Source: a bacterium
GTDB lineage: Bacteria > Actinomycetota > Acidimicrobiia > Spongiisociales > Spongiisociaceae
Direction of reading: 5' to 3'
Length of the DNA: 64,000 nt
Assembly (NCBI GenBank): GCA_026710435.1
Contig: JAPOQZ010000166.1
Coordinates: 1-64,000, forward strand
A program made the translations under genes and the position numbers. Below, in pieces: positions 18,538 through 27,088 of the stretch. Numbering within the stretch: position 1 is the stretch's first letter; every line of letters begins with the position of its first letter. Below the pieces are notes generated by a model, which saw nothing but the letters and a program-made list of their open reading frames with translations, did not search any database and was not told where the DNA came from.

Positions 18538-19485
18538 GTGAGCGAAGCACGCGAGCCCAGCACCAGACGCCGACCGCGGATCAGGTTCGGCCCCAAGTCG
18601 GTGGAAGCTGCAATGAAGGCCGCTCCCGCCGGTCCGGTGAAGATGGGAACGCTGCCATTCCGGGCCAAGCTCGGGTTGGCATGGGTCGTGGTCGTCATAC
18701 TCGTGGCCATCTTCGCCCACTGGCTGTCGCCGTACGATCCCTACACGGTGGGGCTGACCTCTCCCAACACGGGGCCCGACTGGCCGGAGCACATCTTCGG
18801 GTCAGACGAGATTGCTCGGGACATCCTGTCCCGGGTTATTCACGGATCGAGGATGTCGGCTCTCGTGGCCGTCATGACCCCGGTGCTGGCCCTGATCCTG
18901 GGAGGAACGATCGGAATGGTGGCCGCCTCCACATCCCGGAATCGAAGGCTCAGGTGGATCAACGACGTGCTGATGCGCCTGGTGGACATCCAGTTCGCGT
19001 TCCCGGCAGTGGTGCTGGCCGTAGTGGTGTCGTCGGCATTCGGCCAGTCATTCCGGACCCTGCTGCTAGTCCTGACCGTCGTTTACACGCCGATCATGGC
19101 CCGCTACATCCGCGCCGCGGTCCTCGACCAACTGGGCGAGGACTACGTATCAGCCCTCAGGGCCATGGGGAGTTCCCAACTCCGCATCCTGCTGCGCCAC
19201 GTGTCCTTGAACATCGCCACGCCGCTGCTGGTGTTCTTCACGCTGGTGGCGGCGGACGCGGTCATTCTCGAAGCCTCCATCAGTTTCCTTGGCGCCGGTC
19301 TTCCTCCCCCCGCTCCCACCTGGGGAAACCTCGTCTACGGCGGCTCCCAGTACCTGATAGCGGGCACCTGGTGGTACACGACTTTCCCCGGTCTTGCCAT
19401 CTTCCTCACGGTGCTGTCGCTGAATACGGTGGCGGAGAGCATGGCAGACCGCCTCGGCGGTAGACGGCACCTGCTGGGGCAATGA
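18538..19485 (+). CDS. ABC transporter permease (DppC/OppC-like)
   Basis: HIFGSDEIARDILSRVIHGSRMS; EDYVSALRAMGSSQLRILLRHVSLN. Confidence 0.92.
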   Translation: MSEAREPSTRRRPRIRFGPKSVEAAMKAAPAGPVKMGTLPFRAKLGLAWVVVVILVAIFAHWLSPYDPYTVGLTSPNTGPDWPEHIFGSDEIARDILSRVIHGSRMSALVAVMTPVLALILGGTIGMVAASTSRNRRLRWINDVLMRLVDIQFAFPAVVLAVVVSSAFGQSFRTLLLVLTVVYTPIMARYIRAAVLDQLGEDYVSALRAMGSSQLRILLRHVSLNIATPLLVFFTLVAADAVILEASISFLGAGLPPPAPTWGNLVYGGSQYLIAGTWWYTTFPGLAIFLTVLSLNTVAESMADRLGGRRHLLGQ

Positions 19486-20480
19486 TGAACGCACCGGCCG
19501 GTAACCCTATCCTGGAGGTCGAGAACCTCAGCATCCACATCCGCCATGCCTACGGAAACACACCCGTGGTGTCCGGCGTGTCGTTCTCGGTGATGGAGGG
19601 TGAGAACCTGGGAATCGTCGGCGAGTCGGGATGCGGCAAGACGCTGACGGGGTTGTCCGTCATCGGCCTGCTGCCGCGTCTGGTGGAGGCTACGGGTTCC
19701 ATCCGGTGGAAGGGCCAGGATGTACTCGAGTTGTCCCCTGCCGAACGCCGCAATCTGATGGGCCGGGAGATCGGCATGGTGTACCAGGACCCGCTGCTGA
19801 GCCTTAACCCGGGGATGACGGTCGAAGCCCAGCTGCGGCAGGCACTCCGGCTCGACGGCGACCACAGGGGCGGGCGCCTCTACGAGTTGCTGGAGTTGGT
19901 CCACCTACCCAATCCCAGGGCCATCGCAGCCGCCTACCCGTTCCAGCTGTCGGGCGGGCAGCGCCAGCGGGTGCTGATCGCCATGGCGCTCGCCCGGCGG
20001 CCCTCCATCCTGATCGGTGACGAGCCCACCACCGCCCTCGACGAAACCGTCCAGGCCCAGATTGTCGAGCTGTTGCGCTCATTGCAGGCAGAACTGTCCT
20101 TCACGACCATCCTCATCACCCACAACTTGGCCCTGGTGAAGGAGCTGTGCGAGCGCACCATGGTCATGTACGCCGGGCAGCTGGTGGAGCTTGCGCGTAC
20201 CGAGGAGCTGGTCCGCGACCCCCGCCACCCGTACGCGGCGGGGTTGCTGGGCTCGATCGTCAGCCTGGAAGCGAAGGAGCGACCCGCCCGATCGATCGAC
20301 GGGGTCGTTCCGAGTCCCCTCGAGTTCTCTCCCGGGTGCCGGTTCGTCGGGCGCTGCGCCAACGCCGGCGACCCATGTGCCGAGACTCCCCCACCCCTGG
20401 AGTCCGTTGGCGATCGCCGCGACCTGGCCTGCTACTTCCCGGTCGGAGGAACCGCTGCAACCGCCGGAGCCGTCGGATGA
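19482..20480 (+). CDS. ABC transporter ATP-binding protein (DppD/OppD-like)
   Basis: GESGCGKTLTG Walker [17 protein letters not shown] signature, LIGDEPTTALD Walker B. Confidence 0.93.
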   Translation: MMNAPAGNPILEVENLSIHIRHAYGNTPVVSGVSFSVMEGENLGIVGESGCGKTLTGLSVIGLLPRLVEATGSIRWKGQDVLELSPAERRNLMGREIGMVYQDPLLSLNPGMTVEAQLRQALRLDGDHRGGRLYELLELVHLPNPRAIAAAYPFQLSGGQRQRVLIAMALARRPSILIGDEPTTALDETVQAQIVELLRSLQAELSFTTILITHNLALVKELCERTMVMYAGQLVELARTEELVRDPRHPYAAGLLGSIVSLEAKERPARSIDGVVPSPLEFSPGCRFVGRCANAGDPCAETPPPLESVGDRRDLACYFPVGGTAATAGAVG

Positions 20481-21505
20481 CATCCGGGCCCGCCCCCGCT
20501 GTCGCCGCCCCTTCCGGCCAGGAGAGGGCAACCACGAGTCCTGAGGTCCTGCTCCGGTTGGAGAATCTTGTCCATCACTACAGGGCTCCGAGACGGCAGA
20601 AGGTCCACGCGGTGGAGGATCTCTCTTTGACGTTGGCACCTGGTGAGGCCCTGGGCCTGGTAGGCGAGTCGGGTTGCGGCAAGTCCACAGTGGCCCGCTG
20701 CGTGGTCGGGCTGATACGACCCACCGGAGGGAGGATCATCTACGACGGGACCGATGTCTGGGCCCAGCCGGCCCGGTGGCGCCGCCGCAACTTCGCCCGG
20801 CAGGTTGCAATCGTGTTCCAGGACCCCACCTCAAGCCTCAACCCTCGTCTGAAGGTAAGGGACACCCTGGCCGACCCGCTGATCATCCACGGAGTCGGCG
20901 ACAAGCCGGCACGAAACGCCCGCGTGCAGGAGCTGCTCGACATGGTGCACCTCCCCCGGGACGCGGCGGACAAGCTCCCCTCCGAGCTGTCGGGAGGCCA
21001 GCGCCAGCGGGTGGCGATCGCCCGGGCCCTCTCGCTGAACCCTTCGCTGCTGGTGGCCGACGAGCCGACTTCAGCCCTCGATGTCAGCGTCCAGAACCAG
21101 ATCCTCAATCTGTTGGCGGAACTCCGCGATGCCCTCAACCTCTCCGTGATCCTGATCAGCCACAACATCCAGGCAGTATCCTGGCTGGTCGACCGCGTGG
21201 CGGTGATGTACCTGGGCCGCAAGGTTGAAGAAGGCCCGGTCGCCGAGGTGAGGGACCACCGGCTCCATCCGTACACGAGAGCTCTGCTCTCGGCCAGCCC
21301 GATGATCACCAAGACCAGCGAGCGGATCATCCTGGAAGGCACCCTTCCGAACCCCCGGAACCCTCCGAGCGGATGTCCCTTCCGGACCCGCTGCTGGAAG
21401 ACCGAAGAGGTCTGCGCGGGCGAGTTCCCTCCCGCCGACATCCCGGTTGTGGGCCACGAGGTGCATTGCTACTTCCCCGAAGACCCCGTGGTAGTGGAGG
21501 GGTAG
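20477..21505 (+). CDS. ABC transporter ATP-binding protein (DppF/OppF-like)
   Basis: [56 protein letters not shown] at 20477 overlaps previous stop. Confidence 0.93.
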   Translation: MTSGPAPAVAAPSGQERATTSPEVLLRLENLVHHYRAPRRQKVHAVEDLSLTLAPGEALGLVGESGCGKSTVARCVVGLIRPTGGRIIYDGTDVWAQPARWRRRNFARQVAIVFQDPTSSLNPRLKVRDTLADPLIIHGVGDKPARNARVQELLDMVHLPRDAADKLPSELSGGQRQRVAIARALSLNPSLLVADEPTSALDVSVQNQILNLLAELRDALNLSVILISHNIQAVSWLVDRVAVMYLGRKVEEGPVAEVRDHRLHPYTRALLSASPMITKTSERIILEGTLPNPRNPPSGCPFRTRCWKTEEVCAGEFPPADIPVVGHEVHCYFPEDPVVVEG

Positions 21506-21509
21506 GGAG

Positions 21510-22598
21510 ATGAAGGTCGACCGGCCACTCATCGTGGCGCCCCGCAGCTTCGACTGGGCTCCGGTCACGATCCCCGACGCCGTGGAGCCCGGGAAGGTCC
21601 GGATCCGTACCCTGGTCAGCCTGATCAGCCCGGGGACGGAGCTACGCCTCTACCGCGGTGATCCGATGGTCGATGAGGTGTGGGACTGCTTTGCAGACAT
21701 CGATGCTGTCACCACCGAGGGTATGGGAGTGATACCTGAATACCGCATCACCGGCCGCAACCAACCCTCGGGCGCCAAGTACCCGGTCAACTGCGGATAC
21801 AACCTAATCGGCGAGGTGGTCGAGGTCGGCGCGGGAGTGCGTTCGCTGGCCGAGGGCGACAGGGTCTTCGCCCTGGCCAGGCACCAACCGATGTTCGACA
21901 TCCGGGAATGGCAGGCCGTCAGAGTACCGGAGGGCGTTGCGACCGAAGCCGCCGCTTTCGGTTACCTACCGACCCTGGGGTTGCATGCCCTCCGCCGGGG
22001 CGGCTTCACCCCGGGTCTCAACGCGGCGGTGATCGGCCTCGGTCTGATCGGCTTCGGGGCCGCGCTGGTGGCCGACGCCATCGGCGCCTACCTGGCGTGT
22101 TTCGAGATCAACCCGGTCCGGCGTCGGCGTGCGGCGGAGGCACTACCGGGAGCGCTGATACTCGACCCCACGGCGGACGGCTTCGAGGACGCTCTGATGG
22201 CGCATTTCCAGCCGTTCGGGATCGACGTGGTGGTCGAGGCGGCAGTCGGTCCGGCCCCGCTCGACCTCGGCATGCGCATCCTCGACGACCAAGGCCGCAT
22301 GGTGGCAATCGCCCTGCACCCCGAGGATGTGGGACCTCTCCTCTCGTCCGACTTCTACAACAAGCAGGCTTCCATCCTCGGCACCAGCAATGCTCCCTAT
22401 GAGGATCCTGCCAAACGGCTCTCCCGATTCACCTGCGCCGACAACGTGTCCTACCTCCTCGAGCTCCACCTGAGGGGAAGGCTCCCCCTGGAAGCCATGC
22501 ACACCGACACCTATCCCGCCACGGATATAGACGTCGCGTTCGCCGACCTTGCTGCCGGTGAACGCGACATGATCGGGGTTCTTCTCGATTGGTGCTGA
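21510..22598 (+). CDS. zinc-type alcohol dehydrogenase-like (MDR superfamily)
   Basis: PGTELRLYRGDP, GYNLIGEVVEVGAGVRSLAEGDRVFALARH, AAVIGLGLIGFGAA. Confidence 0.8.
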   Translation: MKVDRPLIVAPRSFDWAPVTIPDAVEPGKVRIRTLVSLISPGTELRLYRGDPMVDEVWDCFADIDAVTTEGMGVIPEYRITGRNQPSGAKYPVNCGYNLIGEVVEVGAGVRSLAEGDRVFALARHQPMFDIREWQAVRVPEGVATEAAAFGYLPTLGLHALRRGGFTPGLNAAVIGLGLIGFGAALVADAIGAYLACFEINPVRRRRAAEALPGALILDPTADGFEDALMAHFQPFGIDVVVEAAVGPAPLDLGMRILDDQGRMVAIALHPEDVGPLLSSDFYNKQASILGTSNAPYEDPAKRLSRFTCADNVSYLLELHLRGRLPLEAMHTDTYPATDIDVAFADLAAGERDMIGVLLDWC

Positions 22599-22752
22599 CC
22601 GCGCCTTGACCCGGCGTTAATCACGACCCACACAAACCCCCCCCTAACCATCGACCAGTCAGGCCGATTGCCGTCTAATCCTAGACTTCTGCTTAAAGTT
22701 TAAGTTAATAGCCACCGTCCCGCGATTCCGTCATCCTCTACCAACGTAACCA

Positions 22753-23772
22753 CTAACCGTCCGCCCAGGCCAGCAGGCGGCGCGGGGTGTCGATCATCCA
22801 GATGTCCAGTAGGTCCCTGTCTATGCCCATCTGATCCATGAGCTTGGGAACGATCGTCGGGATATAGGCGTACCCGTAACCTCCGTGGGAGGTGAACTGA
22901 ACCCTGCTGCACACATCGTGGCTGATGAGCAACCGATCTGCGTTGCCCCGCTCCGACCAGTCGGCTAGCACAGCCAGGCGTTGCGGGTCGGTCGGGCAGT
23001 GGATGTAGTGGTCGATGGGAAGCCATACGGATCCAAAGAAGTCGAATTCCACCGAGATGCCCCGCTCCATCGCCCGCTCGTGCCAGCTCAGATCCCGGAT
23101 ATCGAAGTCCATGTGACAGAAGGCCGTCTTCTCCCAGATCGGCTCGTACTCGTCGAACACGGCCAGCGCATCGTCCACGACCGGAACATTCATTAGATGT
23201 ACCCAGAGAGGGGCTCCCGTAGCGCGCTGAGCCAGGACGGCTGCTTCCAGCACCTTCAGTTCTGCGGGCCGGACCGGCTCGAAGAGCCCGATCTCCCCGA
23301 TCACCCCGGTCCGGATCCCGGTGTCGCCGATGCCTTCCGTCAGCTCACGGATCATCAACTCGGCCAGTTCTTCCCGGGACGCCTCGAGAGCCCAAGGACG
23401 CTGATGGTGGGCCAGGTACTGGCCGGTTCCCGAGATCACGTTCACGCCCGTGTATTCGGATACCTCGACCATCCGCTCGGGGTTTCTCCCGATGGGCTCG
23501 GTGGTCAACTCGACCAGCGTGTCGATACCGGCATCGGCGGCCTTCTTCAGTTCCAACGCCTGACCGCAGCTGCTGTCTAGGTGGATGTTGTTGGCATTGG
23601 TCATCAGATCGGAGCGGATCTCGCCCAACGTGTCGATGGCTATCGGCCGGTAGGCCTCCTCGTTGGCCGCCGGATAGGCATAGGTCATGGTCGCGAACAA
23701 GTGCTCGTGGGGAAGCGTTCTACCGATCTGGTCGGCAGGGACGAGGCCGGTAACCGAAACCGCGTTCTTCAT
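22753..23772 (-). CDS. phosphotriesterase-family hydrolase
   Basis: IGRTLPHEHLFATM, VNVISGTGQYLAHH, GVIGEIGLFEPV, DRLLISHDVCSRVQF. Confidence 0.85.
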   Translation of the reverse strand: MKNAVSVTGLVPADQIGRTLPHEHLFATMTYAYPAANEEAYRPIAIDTLGEIRSDLMTNANNIHLDSSCGQALELKKAADAGIDTLVELTTEPIGRNPERMVEVSEYTGVNVISGTGQYLAHHQRPWALEASREELAELMIRELTEGIGDTGIRTGVIGEIGLFEPVRPAELKVLEAAVLAQRATGAPLWVHLMNVPVVDDALAVFDEYEPIWEKTAFCHMDFDIRDLSWHERAMERGISVEFDFFGSVWLPIDHYIHCPTDPQRLAVLADWSERGNADRLLISHDVCSRVQFTSHGGYGYAYIPTIVPKLMDQMGIDRDLLDIWMIDTPRRLLAWADG

Positions 23773-23831
23773 TTTGTTCCTCTCCATATCCCAAAAGGAT
23801 ATCCGTGCGTAATCCTGTCCAGCCGTAGAGA

Positions 23832-24599
23832 TCAGGGTTCCGGTCGCACGGCCCCGTTGATCCCGCTCAGGCCTCCGTCGAGCGCGAGGACTGCACCTGT
23901 CATGAACCCGGACGAGTCCGAACACAGGTAACTCACCAGGTGGGCCACTTCGTCCGGCCTACCCACCCTACCGACCGGCAGGATTTCGAAATATGTCGGA
24001 TCGGGCGGTACGTCTGAGATCATCGGCGTGTCAATGGCCCCCGGAGCGATGGTGTTGACGGTGATCGCGTACGGACCGAGCTCGGCTGCCAACGCCCGGC
24101 CCAGTCCTTCGATGGCTGCCTTGCCGGCAGAGTACGCGGCATGGCCGGCGATGGCGGCGGATGCTCCGATCGACGACCATAGGATGATCCGCCCTCCGGC
24201 GCCTTCCTCGATCATCTGCCTGGTCGCAGCACTCGCGCAATGGATCACCCCCATCAGGTTCACGTCGAAGATCCTGGCAGTCTCGGCAGGATCGCGGAGG
24301 TGTGACAGTGATGCCTGCGGGTAGATCGCCGCCGCTGCAGCCAGTACGTACACCGGCCCAAACTCGACCTCGATCCGGTCGAGCGCCGATCCGACCGCCC
24401 CGGCGTCTGAAACGTCGACAGGGAGACCGAGACAACGGCCTCCCGCCACGGAGATCTCCTCGACCAAGTCGTCCAAACCGGCGAGGTCGACATCCAAGGC
24501 CCCCACCAGCGCGCCCTCTCCGGCCAGGCGCAGGGCAGTAGCGCGGCCTTGCCCCGACGCAGCCCCCGTGACCACTGCTACGCGGCCTGACACTCCCAT
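23832..24599 (-). CDS. SDR family oxidoreductase
   Basis: VAVVTGAASGQGRATALRLAGEGA; YSAGKAAIEGLGRALAAEL; FMTGAVLALDGGLSGI. Confidence 0.92.
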   Translation of the reverse strand: MGVSGRVAVVTGAASGQGRATALRLAGEGALVGALDVDLAGLDDLVEEISVAGGRCLGLPVDVSDAGAVGSALDRIEVEFGPVYVLAAAAAIYPQASLSHLRDPAETARIFDVNLMGVIHCASAATRQMIEEGAGGRIILWSSIGASAAIAGHAAYSAGKAAIEGLGRALAAELGPYAITVNTIAPGAIDTPMISDVPPDPTYFEILPVGRVGRPDEVAHLVSYLCSDSSGFMTGAVLALDGGLSGINGAVRPEP

Positions 24600-24639
24600 G
24601 GTCGACCTCCTTGCCCTTCCTGTGACCTCATGACCGGTC

Positions 24640-24745
24640 CTAGGAGGGTACTGAACAATGACGATTGGTCGGGCCTGCCGCCGGCCGACCCTGAGTCATG
24701 GATGGCGATTGGCAGGCCGCTGGTGGATCGCTCAGGACAATCTAG
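24640..24745 (+). mobile_element. MITE-like element, copy B
   Basis: CTAGGAGGGTACTGAACAATGACGATTGGTCGGGCCTGCCGCCGGCCGACCC...GGCGATTGGCAGGCCGCTGGTGGATCGCTCAGGACAATCTAG. Confidence 0.8.
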
Positions 24746-24969
24746 CGGGGTTTACTGCCGGGCAGACCACCTTGTGCAACTCCGCTCGAGGTTGTTGCCT
24801 ATCCCCTTCGCACCGGGTCTTCCGGCAGCCTCCTTGCAGGGCTGGGCATGCTGAACCCTAGGAAGTCCCCGGAGACGCCACCAGCCTGACCGGTGGTCGC
24901 TGGTCAGCGGTCAGTAACCAATGGCGGTGGAAATGGCTGGTAGTCTCTTCGGGATCCTGTAGCGATGCC

Positions 24970-25803
24970 GTGGGGGTTCGCGTGCCCGTAGACCTAAAGG
25001 ACTCGTCCACCGCTGCGCTGGTCGAAGTGGCCCTCAGCGTGGGCTTTGAAGAGTTCCACCGACTCATGCGTTACGAACTCGACGATCTGCATTCGAGGTA
25101 CTCCGACCGGTTTCCCAACGACGAGGAGAAGGCCCCGCACAAGCCGTTCATCGAGGAGCCCGACGGAGGTCTGGTTGCATTGCCATCCGCCAGCCCCATC
25201 ACCAACATCCGCCGCTGGTTCGGTAGCGAGGACGGAAGCCGGCTGATCCAGGTCCAACGCAACTGGTTCGCTCGCAACTGGCGTGTGACGGTCCAGGACT
25301 CCGGAAACGGGGCGATCCCCCTATACCCGGGGTACCCGGCGCTGCGCGCCGACTTCGCGGAGTCCCTGGGCAACTTCATTGACTTCGTAGAGGACACCAA
25401 CCTAGGAGGATTCAAGCCGCTCCAATGCGAGATCAGCTACCGCCTCCAACTTCAGGGAGGAGGTCTGTGGGACCATCCGGACGAGTTGCACCGTGTAGCC
25501 CAAATGTTCTCCGGGCGATCCGGCAACTACCTCCCGGGACTCGAGGCGATGCGGACCATCACCCAGTACGTGATCCCGGACGATGACGGCCGGCGCGTCG
25601 GTCGGCTCTACGGTCGGCTCGAAACCGCCCGCTCCAAGGACGGCACCGACTTCTTGATACTGACGGTGTTCGCGCGCGGCGCGCCGATCGGCGATGGCGT
25701 GGACGGCGTGTTCGCCTTTCTGGACACCGGACAGCAGTGGATCGTCAACGGGATACGTGACTTCCTGACACTTGAAGCCTCGGAGTGGTACGGCTTGGAC
25801 TAG
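24970..25803 (+). CDS. TIGR04255-family-like protein
   Basis: LIQVQRNWFARNWRVT..., YPGYPALRADFAESLGNF, C-terminal FLDTGQQWIVNGIRDFLT arrangement resembles that family. Confidence 0.6.
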   Translation: MGVRVPVDLKDSSTAALVEVALSVGFEEFHRLMRYELDDLHSRYSDRFPNDEEKAPHKPFIEEPDGGLVALPSASPITNIRRWFGSEDGSRLIQVQRNWFARNWRVTVQDSGNGAIPLYPGYPALRADFAESLGNFIDFVEDTNLGGFKPLQCEISYRLQLQGGGLWDHPDELHRVAQMFSGRSGNYLPGLEAMRTITQYVIPDDDGRRVGRLYGRLETARSKDGTDFLILTVFARGAPIGDGVDGVFAFLDTGQQWIVNGIRDFLTLEASEWYGLD

Positions 25804-25896
25804 TTGGGTTAGTTGTTGATGGCTAGTTAACATATGATGACATAAACTAACAACTGGCAAAGAACAACCAGAACCCACCGACTACGCTGGCCGATC

Positions 25897-27036
25897 ATGC
25901 GGATCCTGCTCCTCAACGGCCCCAACCTCAATTTGCTCGGAACCCGCGCGCCCGAGGTGTACGGGGCAACGACCCTGAGGGAGGTAGAGGAGTTGTGCCG
26001 ATCCCGAGCGGAGGAGTACGGACACCGCTTGGACGCCTACCAGTCCAACCACGAGGGAGACCTCATCGACGCGATCCAGGGTGCTCGCCACTCACACGAC
26101 GCCATCGTATTCAATCCCGGTGCGTACACCCACACCAGCTACGCGCTCCACGACGCCATCGAAGCGGTGGGGGTTCCTGCGATCGAGATACACATCTCCA
26201 ACGTCCGCGAGCGAGAACCTTGGCGACGCATCTCGAGAACCGAACCCGCTTGCGTGTACCAGATATTCGGCAGGGGTGTGTCCGGTTACCTGGCGGCGAT
26301 CTCCCATCTCCACTACCGGGCTGCCCAGCCTCCTACAACACTCCCCTACGGGACGCACGACGACCAGGTGGGAGACCTGCGCCTTCCCGATCGACCCGGG
26401 CCACACCCCGTCGCTGTCCTGGTCCATGGAGGAGGATGGACCGGGCCCTTTACCCGTGACACGATGGACGGCATGGCTGTCGGTCTTGCCGGGACCGGTC
26501 TCGCCACCTGGAACATCGAGTACCGACGCATCCCGCCTGTCGGCGGATGGCGCGACACCATGGCGGATGTGGTGGCAGGCCTCGACAGCCTCAGCACGTT
26601 CGCTGACCGGTACCCCCTCGACCTCGACAACGTGACAGTGGTAGGACATTCGGCCGGGAGCCAACTCGGCTACTTCGCAGCCCGGCGCGCGACCTTCGGG
26701 CCTGCGAGGTTCGTGTCGCTGGCCGGGATGCTCGACCTGCGCGGACTCGGATCCGGCTTCGACGACCTGCTGTCCGGGTTCTTGGGGAACGACCTAGGAA
26801 CCTGTCTCGACCAGATAGACCCGATCGGAGCCCTCCCGCTAGATCTACCCATCGTGGTGGTGCATGGCGGGAGCGACAACGCCGTGAGTCCAGTACAGAG
26901 CCGCCGGTTCACGGAGGAAGCCCTGATGGCCGGCGACCGAGTCCGCCTGGTCGAGATAGATGCGGCCGGACACGAGGACCTCATCGATGCTCGCGCACCC
27001 TGGTGGGACACAGTCGCGGCCGTCTGCCGGGCCTGA
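25897..27036 (+). CDS. type II 3-dehydroquinate dehydratase-like domain fused to alpha/beta hydrolase domain
   Basis: AroQ motifs NGPNLNLLGTRAPEVYG, NHEGDLIDAI, FNPGAYTHTS, PAIEIHISN; hydrolase motifs VLVHGGGW, VVGHSAGSQLG, AGHEDLI. Confidence 0.9.
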   Translation: MRILLLNGPNLNLLGTRAPEVYGATTLREVEELCRSRAEEYGHRLDAYQSNHEGDLIDAIQGARHSHDAIVFNPGAYTHTSYALHDAIEAVGVPAIEIHISNVREREPWRRISRTEPACVYQIFGRGVSGYLAAISHLHYRAAQPPTTLPYGTHDDQVGDLRLPDRPGPHPVAVLVHGGGWTGPFTRDTMDGMAVGLAGTGLATWNIEYRRIPPVGGWRDTMADVVAGLDSLSTFADRYPLDLDNVTVVGHSAGSQLGYFAARRATFGPARFVSLAGMLDLRGLGSGFDDLLSGFLGNDLGTCLDQIDPIGALPLDLPIVVVHGGSDNAVSPVQSRRFTEEALMAGDRVRLVEIDAAGHEDLIDARAPWWDTVAAVCRA

Positions 27037-27088
27037 CAGCGGCGGAAGTCGCACGAAGGCGGCTCATGTCAGCAGTCGGAGTGACGGA

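Noticed and set aside
20147-20476. N-terminal extension of the second ABC ATPase ORF
   Set aside because: Overlaps the preceding ATPase gene; ATG at 20477 with 4-bp overlap fits a normal operon start.
24658-24861. Short ORFs inside MITE copies encoding MTI.RACR..RWWIAQ peptides
   Set aside because: Same peptide-like reading frames recur only because the repeat DNA recurs; interrupted differently in each copy, no RBS, so not treated as genes.
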